DNA from: Paraburkholderia sp. Ac-20340
Lineage (GTDB): Bacteria; Pseudomonadota; Gammaproteobacteria; Burkholderiales; Burkholderiaceae
Assembly (NCBI RefSeq): GCF_017104965.1
Contig: NZ_JAAGPR010000002.1
Coordinates: 124,001-188,000, forward strand
Length of the DNA stretch: 64,000 bases
Reading direction: 5' to 3'
Below, one piece after another: positions 9,864-17,885 of this stretch; position 1 is the first letter of the stretch; every line of letters begins with the position of its first letter. A program made the position numbers and the translations under genes. A model generated the notes under the pieces. The model was not told the origin of the DNA. It saw nothing but the letters and a program-made list of their open reading frames with translations, and did not search any database.

Positions 9864-10238
9864 ATGGCGATGCACGGCATGATTCTCTTCGGCCACGGCG
9901 CGCGCGACGCGCGCTGGAAAGAGCCGTTCACGCGTCTCGCGGCCAAGCTGGCCGCTTCGCGTGGCGCGGCCGGTCCCGTCGATCTCGCGTTTCTCGAACT
10001 GATGACGCCGGGCCTGCCCGAAGCCATCGACGCACAAGCCGCGCAAGGCTGCACGGTCATCACGGTGGTGCCGGTGTTCTTCGGCCAGGGCGGGCATATC
10101 CGCCGCGACCTGCCCGCGCTGATCGCGCAATGCCAGGCCGCGCATCCGCAAGTGCAGATCGATTGCGCGACGGCGGTGGGCGAAGACGATGGCGTGCTCG
10201 ACGCGATCGTGCAGTACTGCCTCACGCACGAAGCCTGA
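9864..10238 (+). CDS. cbiX: Small CbiX-type sirohydrochlorin chelatase
   Basis: A 124-residue single-domain CbiX/SirB-like protein. Family members insert Co or Fe into sirohydrochlorin for cobalamin or siroheme. The metal-binding start ILFGHGARDARW and the later FFGQGGHIRRDLP block, each with the conserved His, are visible. Its length matches the short CbiX form. It lies convergent to the methyltransferase that ends the sulfur operon, whose sulfite reductase needs siroheme, so an iron-chelatase role is plausible. It could instead serve cobalamin synthesis. Confidence 0.88.
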   Translation: MAMHGMILFGHGARDARWKEPFTRLAAKLAASRGAAGPVDLAFLELMTPGLPEAIDAQAAQGCTVITVVPVFFGQGGHIRRDLPALIAQCQAAHPQVQIDCATAVGEDDGVLDAIVQYCLTHEA

Positions 10239-10257
10239 AAAAAACTCCGACGTAAAC

Positions 10258-10295
10258 GCAGAAGGGCCGCTTTTCAGCGGCCCTTCTGCTTTCTT
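10258..10295. terminator. Strong terminator between cbiX and the sulfur operon
   Basis: A perfect 13-bp stem, GCAGAAGGGCCGC (10258-10270) with GCGGCCCTTCTGC (10277-10289), has a TTTTCA loop and is followed by TTTCTT on the plus strand. It sits between convergent genes. It probably ends cbiX transcription and may also block the opposite strand. Confidence 0.88.
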
Positions 10296-10342
10296 ATGGC
10301 ACAACCCCCGTCTTGATTCTTTCCTGACGCAGCCTGCGTCTC

Positions 10343-11107
10343 TCAGGCGGCAACGAGACGGTCGTCGCTCAGATCGTCCTCGCCGGCCTGCTGCCCTGCC
10401 CGCTCGGCAAACGCCTCGCCGATCATCAGCAGGCTCGGCTGCGCCGCATCGAGCCAGTCCTGCGCCTCGCCGGCCGCCAGCTTCGCCAGCGTCATTGTGA
10501 GCGTGCGTTCGCGCGCCGTGCTGCAGGCCTCGACGATCGCCACTGGCGTGGCGCCCGGGCGACCCGCGTCGATCAACTGCTGTGCGATATCGGGCGCGCT
10601 GTCGCGGCCCATGTAGAACACCAGCGAATCGGCGTTGACGTGCTCGCGAATCTCTTCGCTGCCCGCCGCCCGCGAATACGTGGCCAGCGCCACGCTGCGC
10701 GAGACGCCGCGCAACGTCAGCGAGCGTTGCAGCGTCGCCGCGCTCGCCAGTGCCGCCGTGATGCCCGGCACGATGTCATACTCGATGCCGGCCGCTTCGA
10801 GCGCACGCATTTCTTCGTCGGCGCGACCGAACAGCATCGGATCGCCGCCCTTCAGACGCACGACGATGTCATGCTCGCGCGCCGCATCCACCAGTTGCTT
10901 GTTGATGAACTGCTGCGCCGTCGAGCGCTGGCCGCACCGCTTGCCAACCGCGATGAACTTCGCGTCTTGCGGCGCGTAGTCCAGCATCGCCGCCTCGACC
11001 AGCGCGTCGTGCAGGACGACCTGCGCCTGCCCGAGCAGGCGCGCGCCGCGCACCGTGATGAGATCCGCCGCGCCCGGTCCGGCGCCGATCAGATAGACCT
11101 TACCCAT
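10343..11107 (-). CDS. cobA: Uroporphyrinogen-III C-methyltransferase (SUMT)
   Basis: SUMT methylates uroporphyrinogen III at C2 and C7 with SAM to give precorrin-2, the branch point to siroheme and cobalamin. The 254-residue product has the family motifs VYLIGAGPGAADLITVRGARLL at the N-terminus and VVRLKGGDPMLFGRADEEM around residue 90, with a YDIVPGITAALA block next. It is the stand-alone methyltransferase, lacking the CysG dehydrogenase/ferrochelatase domain. It lies 48 bases downstream of cysN as the last gene of the sulfate-assimilation unit, consistent with siroheme supply. Confidence 0.93.
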   Translation of the reverse strand: MGKVYLIGAGPGAADLITVRGARLLGQAQVVLHDALVEAAMLDYAPQDAKFIAVGKRCGQRSTAQQFINKQLVDAAREHDIVVRLKGGDPMLFGRADEEMRALEAAGIEYDIVPGITAALASAATLQRSLTLRGVSRSVALATYSRAAGSEEIREHVNADSLVFYMGRDSAPDIAQQLIDAGRPGATPVAIVEACSTARERTLTMTLAKLAAGEAQDWLDAAQPSLLMIGEAFAERAGQQAGEDDLSDDRLVAA

Positions 11108-11155
11108 ATTTCAGAACCCTGTATCGACCGGAGCGAGCGTGGAGGCGTCGGACGG

Positions 11156-12472
11156 TCAGGCCGTCAGCGCGCGGATCATGCCCGCAGCCACCGTATGATG
11201 CGTTGCCTCGTCGATGAGGACGAACGCGCCGGTGCCGGGGTGCACATCATACAGGTCCGCGACCAGCGGCTTTTGCAGCGTGAGCGAGACGCGGCCGATG
11301 TCGTTCATCGCGAGGTTCTGGCGATCGACGGCGTGCGACAGCGTATGCACGTCGAGCACTTCCTTGATCGCGCCGATCTTCGCGAACACCGTGCTGGTGG
11401 TCTGCTTGAGCAGGTACTTGCGCTGCGTCGAGAGCGGCTCTTCGTCGAACCAGCAGAGGTCCGCTTCGAGCTTCTTCGCCGGTTGCGTTTCGTCGTTGGC
11501 CGGCACGAAGGTGTCGCCGCGCGAAACGTCGACGTCTTCCGCCAGGCGGATCGTCACGGTCTGGCCTGCGAATGCGCGATCGACCTGCGCCGTGCCGCCC
11601 GGCACCGGTGCGATGATTTCCGCAACCGTTGCGGCGCGGCCAGCCGGCAGCACCGTGATGGTGTCGCCGAGCTTCACTTCGCCCGCTTCGACACGGCCCA
11701 TGTAGCCGCGGAAGTCATCGGCGCTCGAACCGTCCTGGCGCGCGACCCACTGCACCGGGAAGCGCAGCGCTTCGCCGCTTGCCTGCGCAACCGGCAGTTG
11801 CTCGAGCACGTCGAGCAGCGGCTGGCCCGCGTACCACGGCATACGCTCGCTCAGGCCGACGATGTTGTCGCCCTTGAGCGCCGACACCGGCACGAAACGC
11901 ACGTTGTCCAGACCGAGCTGGCGCGCGAGTTCGACATAGGCTTCGCGGATCAGGTTGAAGGTCGCTTCGCTGTAATCGACCAGATCCATCTTGTTGATCG
12001 CGACGATCACGTGTTGCAGGCCGAGCAGCTTGACGATGGCGCTATGGCGCTTCGTTTGCGGCAGCAGTTGCGTCACGCCGTTCTCGACCGTCACGCGCGT
12101 GGGGTCGATCAGGATGATCGCCGCGTGCGCCGTGGAAGCGCCCGTGACCATGTTGCGCGTGTACTGCTCGTGGCCGGGGGTATCGGCGATGATGAACTTG
12201 CGCTTGGCCGTCGCGAAGTAGCGGTAAGCCACGTCGATCGTGATGCCCTGCTCGCGCTCGGCTTCGAGGCCGTCCGTGAGCAGCGAGAGGTCGATTTCGT
12301 CGCCGACGGTGCGCTTGTTCTTCGCACGCGAGAGCGCCGAAAGCTGGTCGCTCAAAACGGCCTTGCTGTCGTACAGCAGGCGGCCGATCAGCGTGCTTTT
12401 GCCGTCGTCCACGCTGCCTGCGGTGATGAAGCGCAGCACGCCGAGGTCTTCAGGTTGGTGAGTCGTAACCAT
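11156..12472 (-). CDS. cysN: Sulfate adenylyltransferase subunit 1 (GTPase)
   Basis: CysN is the GTPase subunit that, with CysD, drives formation of adenosine phosphosulfate (APS) from sulfate and ATP. The 438-residue product has G1 GSVDDGKSTLIGRLL near residue 16, the DTPGHEQYTRNMVTGAS switch block and NKMDL, followed by the two beta-barrel domains of translation-factor GTPases. No CysC kinase domain is fused at the C-terminus. AGAGGAAAG lies just upstream of the ATG. cysD ends 24 bases before it. Confidence 0.97.
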   Translation of the reverse strand: MVTTHQPEDLGVLRFITAGSVDDGKSTLIGRLLYDSKAVLSDQLSALSRAKNKRTVGDEIDLSLLTDGLEAEREQGITIDVAYRYFATAKRKFIIADTPGHEQYTRNMVTGASTAHAAIILIDPTRVTVENGVTQLLPQTKRHSAIVKLLGLQHVIVAINKMDLVDYSEATFNLIREAYVELARQLGLDNVRFVPVSALKGDNIVGLSERMPWYAGQPLLDVLEQLPVAQASGEALRFPVQWVARQDGSSADDFRGYMGRVEAGEVKLGDTITVLPAGRAATVAEIIAPVPGGTAQVDRAFAGQTVTIRLAEDVDVSRGDTFVPANDETQPAKKLEADLCWFDEEPLSTQRKYLLKQTTSTVFAKIGAIKEVLDVHTLSHAVDRQNLAMNDIGRVSLTLQKPLVADLYDVHPGTGAFVLIDEATHHTVAAGMIRALTA

Positions 12473-12496
12473 GTCTAATCTTTCCTCTGCGTGCTC

Positions 12497-13459
12497 TTAG
12501 AAATAACCTTGCTTCTTGCGCTGTTCCATCGCGGCTTCCGACGCCTGGTCGTCCATGCGCGTGGCGCCACGTTCCGTGATTTCGGTCACGGCCGTTTCAG
12601 CGATGATCTTCTCGATGTTGTCGGCATCGCTCGCCACCGGGCAGGTGCAGCTGATGTCGCCGACGGTGCGGAAACGCACCTGCGCCATTTCGCTGGTTTC
12701 GCCTTCCTTCATCGGCGTGAGCGGCGTGACCGGCACGAGCAGGCCGTTGCGGCGCACGATCTCGCGCTGGTGCGCGTAGTAGATCGACGGCAGTTCGAGC
12801 TTTTCGCGCTCGATGTATTGCCACACGTCGAGTTCGGTCCAGTTCGAGATCGGGAACACGCGCAGGTGTTCGCCGTTGTGCAGACGCGCGTTGTACAGGC
12901 TCCAGAGTTCCGGGCGCTGCGCCTTCGGGTCCCACTGGCCGAATTCGTCGCGGAACGAGAAGATGCGCTCTTTCGCGCGGGCCTTCTCTTCGTCGCGGCG
13001 CGCACCGCCGATCATCGCCGTGTAGCCGTATTGTTCGATGGTTTCGAGCAGCGTGACCGCTTGCGCCGCATTGCGCGAGTCGGTTTCGCGGCGCAGGCGC
13101 ACCGTGCCCTTCCTGATCGAATCTTCGACGTGACCGACCACGAGTTCCGCGCCGATTTCAGCCGCACGGCGATCGCGGAAGTCGATCACTTCTTCGTAGT
13201 TGTGGCCCGTGTCGATGTGCACGAGCGGGAACGGCAGCGAGGTCTTGCGGTTCGCGCCCAGGCCGAACGCCTTCAGGGCGAGCGCGAGCACGACCACCGA
13301 GTCCTTGCCGCCCGAGAACAGCAGCGCGGGCTTGCTGCACTCGGCAACGAGTTCGCGCAGGATGTGGATCGACTCGGCTTCGAGCCAGTCGAGATGGTCC
13401 ATGCGGTTCGCCGTGACCTGAAGCGGCGCGTTCACTGCGGAGTCGAGCGTCGTGCTCAT
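12497..13459 (-). CDS. cysD: Sulfate adenylyltransferase subunit 2
   Basis: CysD is the catalytic ATP-PPase subunit of ATP sulfurylase. The 320-residue product has the PP-loop LLFSGGKDSVVVL near residue 45, then the FPLVHIDTGHNYEEVIDFRD block, the RRDEEKARAKERIFSFRD motif and ISNWTELDVWQYI, all typical of CysD. It lies between cysH and cysN. The 122-base gap before it contains a small hairpin. Confidence 0.97.
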   Translation of the reverse strand: MSTTLDSAVNAPLQVTANRMDHLDWLEAESIHILRELVAECSKPALLFSGGKDSVVVLALALKAFGLGANRKTSLPFPLVHIDTGHNYEEVIDFRDRRAAEIGAELVVGHVEDSIRKGTVRLRRETDSRNAAQAVTLLETIEQYGYTAMIGGARRDEEKARAKERIFSFRDEFGQWDPKAQRPELWSLYNARLHNGEHLRVFPISNWTELDVWQYIEREKLELPSIYYAHQREIVRRNGLLVPVTPLTPMKEGETSEMAQVRFRTVGDISCTCPVASDADNIEKIIAETAVTEITERGATRMDDQASEAAMEQRKKQGYF

Positions 13460-13536
13460 GTTCGGAATCCTTCGTCTGATCGCGCCCCCGTTCCGGGGAA
13501 TCAGGGCGCGTTACTCTGTATTCGACTTCGCGGCCG

Positions 13537-13560
13537 TTCGATGTCCGTTAAAACATCGAA
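13537..13560. repeat. Hairpin in the cysH-cysD intercistronic region
   Basis: TTCGATGT (13537-13544) and ACATCGAA (13553-13560) form an eight-base dyad with an eight-base loop. No U tract follows in the direction of transcription, so it is not a standard terminator. It may affect mRNA processing or be a protein site. Confidence 0.35.
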
Positions 13561-13581
13561 AGCGGCGCGAAAACTTCAATC

Positions 13582-14349
13582 TTAGCTCGCGTGTCCGATC
13601 GGCGAAACTTCCGGGGCAGCTTCGACCACCGGAATCGCGGAAACCGACGTGATGTGCAGCCCGCATTCCTTCGTATCGCGCGACTCCCACCACCAGCGGC
13701 CCGCACGGCTGTCTTCGCCGGGACGGATCGCACGCGTGCAGGGTTCGCAGCCGATGCTCGGGTAGCCGCGCGCATGCAGCGGGTTCACCGGCACCGCGAA
13801 GGCGCGCAGGTAATCCCAGACATCGGCTTCGGTCCAGTCCGCGAGCGGATTGAACTTGTCGATGTTGCGGGCTTCGTCGCGCTCTTCCTCGTGCAGTTCC
13901 GCGCGCGTGACCGACTGCTCGCGCCGCTGGCCCGTGACCCACGCCGACACGCCCGACAGCGCGCGATTGAGCGGCTCGACCTTGCGGATCTCGCAGCAGC
14001 GCTTGCGCAGATCGACGCTCTCGTAGAACGCATTCAGGCCGTGCTGCGTGACGTATTCGTCGATGGCGTCCTGCTGCGGACGGAACTGCTCGATCTCGTA
14101 GCCGTAACGCTCGCGCACCGTGTCGATCATGCCCACGGTTTCCGCGTGCAGGCGGCCCGTGTTGAGCGAGAAGATGCCGATCTTCACGCCGCGCGACAGG
14201 ATCGCGTGGGTGAGCAGCATGTCTTCGGCGGCGAGGCTGCTGGCTAGCTTGACGTCGGCGTGACGTGCGGCGATCGAATCGAGCAGTGCGTCGAGGCGCT
14301 CGATCTTCGCTTGCAGGTCTGCGGTGACAACGCTTGCGGCGGTGCTCAT
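13582..14349 (-). CDS. cysH: Assimilatory APS reductase (adenylyl-sulfate reductase, thioredoxin)
   Basis: This enzyme reduces APS directly to sulfite with thioredoxin. The start ATG (14349) overlaps the DUF934 stop by four bases (ATGA); an upstream extension of the frame is not family-like. The 255-residue product has the PP-loop-related LASSLAAEDMLLTHAI block. Two cysteine pairs, KRCCEIRKVEPL and GCEPCTRA, followed by ECGLH, mark the [4Fe-4S] APS-reducing class rather than the cluster-free PAPS reductase of enterobacteria. This agrees with the lack of any cysC (APS kinase) in the operon. Confidence 0.94.
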   Translation of the reverse strand: MSTAASVVTADLQAKIERLDALLDSIAARHADVKLASSLAAEDMLLTHAILSRGVKIGIFSLNTGRLHAETVGMIDTVRERYGYEIEQFRPQQDAIDEYVTQHGLNAFYESVDLRKRCCEIRKVEPLNRALSGVSAWVTGQRREQSVTRAELHEEERDEARNIDKFNPLADWTEADVWDYLRAFAVPVNPLHARGYPSIGCEPCTRAIRPGEDSRAGRWWWESRDTKECGLHITSVSAIPVVEAAPEVSPIGHAS

Positions 14350-14879
14350 GCTGCTGCGCCCGCTTGTGCTGCACGGCGGCGGAACAGCGGCGACGGCTCG
14401 TCGAACGCGCCCTGGTATTGCACCGTGAATTCGGTGAATGCCTTCAGTGCGTCGTTGATATCCTTGTCGGCGCGCAGTGCGTAGGCGTCGAAGCCGCAGC
14501 GCTCGTAAAAGCGCAGCTGGTCGCGCAGCACGTCGCCGATCGCGCGGATCTCGCCCTTGTAGCCATAGCGCTCGCGCAGCAGACGCGCGATCGAATAGCC
14601 GCGGCCATCGCGGAACACCGGGAAGTCGATCGCGATCAGCGCGATGTTGTCGAATTCGGCGACCACGTCGGCCGGTTCGCTGTCCGGCGCGAGCCACACG
14701 CCCAGTTCGTCCTTGCCGCGCGCAGCGAGCGCTTCGCGGTTGGCCTGCCAGTACGCGAACGGAACCAGCACCTTGCCCGCCGGCAGCGCGGCCACATCGG
14801 GCAGCACGCCGTCTTCGGCGGCACGCACGACCTGCCAGCTGTCTTCAACGATCTCGCGGTTTTTGATGATCAATGCCAT
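14346..14879 (-). CDS. DUF934 protein of the sulfite-reduction operon
   Basis: A 177-residue DUF934 protein, a small family found almost only beside cysI and cysH and often described as a probable oxidoreductase partner in sulfite reduction. Visible blocks are FDNIALIAIDFPVFRDGRGYS and LRERYGYKGEIRAIGDVLRDQL followed by FYERCGFDAYALR. No cofactor motif is recognisable. It is 31 bases downstream of the sulfite reductase gene and overlaps cysH by four bases, so it is probably produced in fixed ratio with both. The biochemical role is not established. Confidence 0.9.
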   Translation of the reverse strand: MALIIKNREIVEDSWQVVRAAEDGVLPDVAALPAGKVLVPFAYWQANREALAARGKDELGVWLAPDSEPADVVAEFDNIALIAIDFPVFRDGRGYSIARLLRERYGYKGEIRAIGDVLRDQLRFYERCGFDAYALRADKDINDALKAFTEFTVQYQGAFDEPSPLFRRRAAQAGAAA

Positions 14880-14910
14880 TGCTTAACTCTCGTATCTCGT
14901 TGCGGGCGGA

Positions 14911-16590
14911 TCAGGCGTGGGCCGGCTGGCGCGAGGCGTACACGCGCTCCTTGAACGGGGCCATGCCGATGCGGTCGTACGTGTCGATGAAACGCTCGCC
15001 GTCGATGCGGTTTTCGACAAACGTGTCGATCACCTTCTGCACCACGTCGGGCATCTCTTCCGCCGAGAACGACGGGCCGATCACGCGGCCAAGGCGCGCG
15101 CCGTTGGCGCCGGTGCCCTGCTCGCCGCCGAGCGTGACCTGATACCACTCCGAACCGTCCTTATCCACGCCCAGCACGCCGATATTGCCGACGTGGTGAT
15201 GACCGCACGCATTGATGCAGCCCGAGATGTTGAACGTCAGGTCGCCCAGGTCGTAGACGAAATCGAGGTTGTCGAAACGCTCCTGGATCGCCAGCGCGAT
15301 GGGGATCGACTTCGCATTCGCGAGCGAGCAGAAGTCGCCGCCCGGGCACGCGATGATGTCAGTCAGCAGACCGACGTTTGCCGTCGCGAAACCTTGCTCC
15401 TTGGCCTTTTCCCACAGCGCAAACAGGTCGCGCTTCTTCACATCGGCGAGGATCAGGTTCTGCTCGTGCGAGACGCGGATCTGGCCGAACGAGTATTCGT
15501 CGGCCCAATCGGCCACGGCTTCCATCTGCTTGTCCGTGGCGTCGCCCGGCGCGATGTTGCGCGGCTTGAGCGAGATCGTCACCGACGCATAACCCGGCAC
15601 GCGATGCGGACGCGCATTGCGCTCGACCCAGCGCGCGAAGGCGCGGTTTTCGAGCAGATGCTTTTCGTAGGACGTATCGGTATCGGCGAGCTTTTCGTAG
15701 GCCGGCGGCACGAAGTACTGCGCCACGCGGTCGACTTCAGCTTGCGTCAGCGTCGAAGGACCGTCCTTCAGGTGCTGCCACTCTTCTTCCACTTGCTGCG
15801 CGAACTTCTCGGGCGAAAGCGCCTTCACGAGAATCTTGATACGCGCCTTGTAGAGGTTGTCGCGGCGGCCGTAGCGGTTGTACACGCGCAGCACGGCTTC
15901 GCAGTAGGTCAGCAGATGCTGCCACGGCAGGTTGCGCTTGATGATCGCGCCGATGATCGGCGTGCGGCCCAGACCGCCACCCGCGAGGATGCTGGCGACC
16001 ACTTCGCCCTGCTCGTTACGTTCGAGGTAGACGCCCAGATCGTGGATCTGCACGGCGGCGCGGTCTTCCTTCGAACCCGACACAGCGATCTTGAACTTGC
16101 GCGGCAGCCACGCGAATTCGGGGTGGAACGTCGACCATTGACGCATGATCTCGGCCCACGGGCGCGGATCGACGACTTCGTCGGGCGTCACGCCTGCGAA
16201 CTGGTCGGCGGTGATGTTGCGGATGCAGTTGCCCGACGTCTGGATGCCGTGCATCTGGACGGACGCGAGCTTGGCAAGGATTTCAGGCGTTTCTTCGAGC
16301 TTGATCCAGTTGTACTGGATGTTCGAACGCGTCGAGAAGTGGCCGTATTCGCGGTCGTGTTCGCGGGCGATCTGGCCGAGCATGCGCAGCTGATCGCTAC
16401 GCAGATTGCCGTAAGGAATCGCGACGCGAAGCATGTAAGCGTGACGCTGGTAGTAGAGACCGTTTTGCAGACGCAGCGGGCGGAACTCTTCTTCGCTCAA
16501 TTCGCCCGACAGGCGGCGGCGAACCTGGTCGCTGTATTGCGCGACGCGCTCGTCGACGATGGTCTGGTCGTACTGATCGTATTGGTACAT
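14911..16590 (-). CDS. cysI: Assimilatory sulfite reductase hemoprotein (nitrite/sulfite reductase family)
   Basis: This enzyme reduces sulfite to sulfide by six electrons using coupled siroheme and a [4Fe-4S] cluster. The 559-residue product has two ferredoxin-like half-domain repeats. The cluster/siroheme cysteines are C415 and C421 (CPGGDFCSLA) and C458 and C462 (GCINACGHH). The ATG at 16590 (MYQYDQYDQTIVDERV) is preferred over an upstream TTG at 16614. No CysJ flavoprotein gene is present, so the electron donor (ferredoxin, or the DUF934 partner) is unknown. It is first in the operon and divergent from cysB. A nitrite-reductase reading is excluded by the operon context. Confidence 0.93.
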   Translation of the reverse strand: MYQYDQYDQTIVDERVAQYSDQVRRRLSGELSEEEFRPLRLQNGLYYQRHAYMLRVAIPYGNLRSDQLRMLGQIAREHDREYGHFSTRSNIQYNWIKLEETPEILAKLASVQMHGIQTSGNCIRNITADQFAGVTPDEVVDPRPWAEIMRQWSTFHPEFAWLPRKFKIAVSGSKEDRAAVQIHDLGVYLERNEQGEVVASILAGGGLGRTPIIGAIIKRNLPWQHLLTYCEAVLRVYNRYGRRDNLYKARIKILVKALSPEKFAQQVEEEWQHLKDGPSTLTQAEVDRVAQYFVPPAYEKLADTDTSYEKHLLENRAFARWVERNARPHRVPGYASVTISLKPRNIAPGDATDKQMEAVADWADEYSFGQIRVSHEQNLILADVKKRDLFALWEKAKEQGFATANVGLLTDIIACPGGDFCSLANAKSIPIALAIQERFDNLDFVYDLGDLTFNISGCINACGHHHVGNIGVLGVDKDGSEWYQVTLGGEQGTGANGARLGRVIGPSFSAEEMPDVVQKVIDTFVENRIDGERFIDTYDRIGMAPFKERVYASRQPAHA

Positions 16591-16701
16591 TCGGGGACCC
16601 CAGGGTTGTATCAATCGCAGCGTTCCGGTTACGCCGCGTTCTCCGACTTCGACTTAGCTAGTTCTGGTCCTGCTTCCTGGCAACGGGCCGGCGCCTTCAA
16701 G

Positions 16702-16824
16702 TCGCCGGTCATTTGCTAATGACCAAAACAGATATCCATATTGGAAAAGTTGGGGAAATGGTAATAAACTCGCCTTATATTTCAAACGATCTAAAAATCA
16801 GGTTGATATGCCAAGGGGTTATAT
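16702..16824. promoter_or_regulatory. AT-rich divergent promoter region between cysI and cysB
   Basis: This stretch is strikingly AT-rich compared with its flanks and separates the sulfur operon from cysB. CysB-family proteins bind such regions to activate cys genes and often repress themselves, so control from here is expected. On the plus strand TTGGAA (16741) with GTAATAAACT (16761-16770) is a possible promoter. AAGGGG (16813-16818) serves as the cysB ribosome-binding site. Exact hexamers cannot be fixed by eye. Confidence 0.5.
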
Positions 16825-17766
16825 ATGAACCTCCACCAGTTCCGCTTCGTGCGCGAGGCCGTGCGCCAGAACTTCAATCTCACCGAAGCGGCCAAGGCAC
16901 TGTATACAAGCCAGCCAGGCGTTTCGAAGGCGATCATCGAGCTGGAGGACGAATTAGGGGTCGAAATCTTCACGCGTCACGGCAAGCGTGTGCGCTCGCT
17001 CACGGAACCGGGCCGGATCATCCTCGCCTCGGTGGAGCGTATTCTGCAGGAAGTGGAGAGCCTCAAGCGGGTTGGCAAGGACTACGCGGCCCAGGATCAA
17101 GGCAACCTCGTGATCGCCGCCACCCATACGCAGGCGCGCTACTCGCTGCCGGCGGCCATCGCCGAATTCAAGCGGCGCTTCCCGAAGGTGCATCTGTCGA
17201 TCCTGCAAGGCAGCCCCACGCAGGTCGCGGAAATGGTGCTGCACGATCAGGCCGATCTCGCGATCGCAACCGAAGCCATCTCCAACTATAAGGAACTGGT
17301 TTCGCTACCCTGCTTCACCTGGCACCACGTCGCGGTGATGCTGCCCGATCACCCGCTGCTCGAGCGCAAGCCGCTTTCGCTCGACGATCTGGCCCAATAT
17401 CCACTGATCACCTACGACAACGCGTTCGCGGGCCGCACCAAGATCAACGAGGCGTTCCGCCTGCGCGGTCTGTCCCCGGATATCGTGCTCGAAGCGATCG
17501 ACGCCGACGTGATCAAGACCTATGTGGAACTGGGTCTGGGCGTAGGCATCATGGCCGACATCGCCTTCAACGCCGAGCGCGACCGCCATCTGCGCGCCGT
17601 GCCCGTGGGCCACCTGTTCGGCAGCAACGTGACGCGCGTGGCGCTCAAGCAGGGCGCGTATCTGCGCAGTTATGTCTACACGCTGGTCGAACTGCTCTCG
17701 CCGAGCCTGAACCGCAAGCTCATCGAGCAGGCGCTCAAGGGCGAGCACGAGAGTTACGAGCTTTAA
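16825..17766 (+). CDS. cysB: CysB-family LysR regulator of sulfur assimilation
   Basis: A 313-residue LysR protein of the CysB/Cbl group. The N-terminus MNLHQFRFVREAVRQNFNLTEAAKALYTSQPGVSKAI is nearly the textbook CysB helix-turn-helix, and the effector domain has ATHTQARYSLPAAI and QGSPTQVAEMV, the segment around the acetylserine/sulfate pocket. In enterobacteria CysB activates cys genes when N-acetylserine accumulates. Here the gene is divergent from the whole cys operon, so the same role is very likely. Confidence 0.94.
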   Translation: MNLHQFRFVREAVRQNFNLTEAAKALYTSQPGVSKAIIELEDELGVEIFTRHGKRVRSLTEPGRIILASVERILQEVESLKRVGKDYAAQDQGNLVIAATHTQARYSLPAAIAEFKRRFPKVHLSILQGSPTQVAEMVLHDQADLAIATEAISNYKELVSLPCFTWHHVAVMLPDHPLLERKPLSLDDLAQYPLITYDNAFAGRTKINEAFRLRGLSPDIVLEAIDADVIKTYVELGLGVGIMADIAFNAERDRHLRAVPVGHLFGSNVTRVALKQGAYLRSYVYTLVELLSPSLNRKLIEQALKGEHESYEL

Positions 17767-17885
17767 CAACAGTAAAAGCGCGGCCGGGCGCAGGCCCGGC
17801 GGCGGCCGCACACCGTTCGATGCAGCCGATGTACCACTAGATAACTAGAACACTTCTCGCTTTTTTCCTTCCTGGAGACCGCTGC

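Noticed and set aside
7499..10225. A 908-codon open frame on the minus strand opposite lptF, lptG and cbiX
   Set aside because: It is antisense to three well-supported genes, is rich in Arg, His, Gln and Glu as expected from reversed GC-rich codons, and matches no family.
10640..12478. A 612-codon plus-strand frame opposite SUMT and cysN
   Set aside because: It is antisense to intact genes with clear motifs and has no ribosome-binding site or domain.
13582..14349. CysH as a PAPS reductase
   Set aside because: It has the two cysteine pairs of [4Fe-4S] APS reductases, and no cysC kinase is present in the operon.
14917..16719. A 600-codon plus-strand frame opposite cysI
   Set aside because: It is a shadow of cysI, whose siroheme motifs read cleanly on the minus strand.
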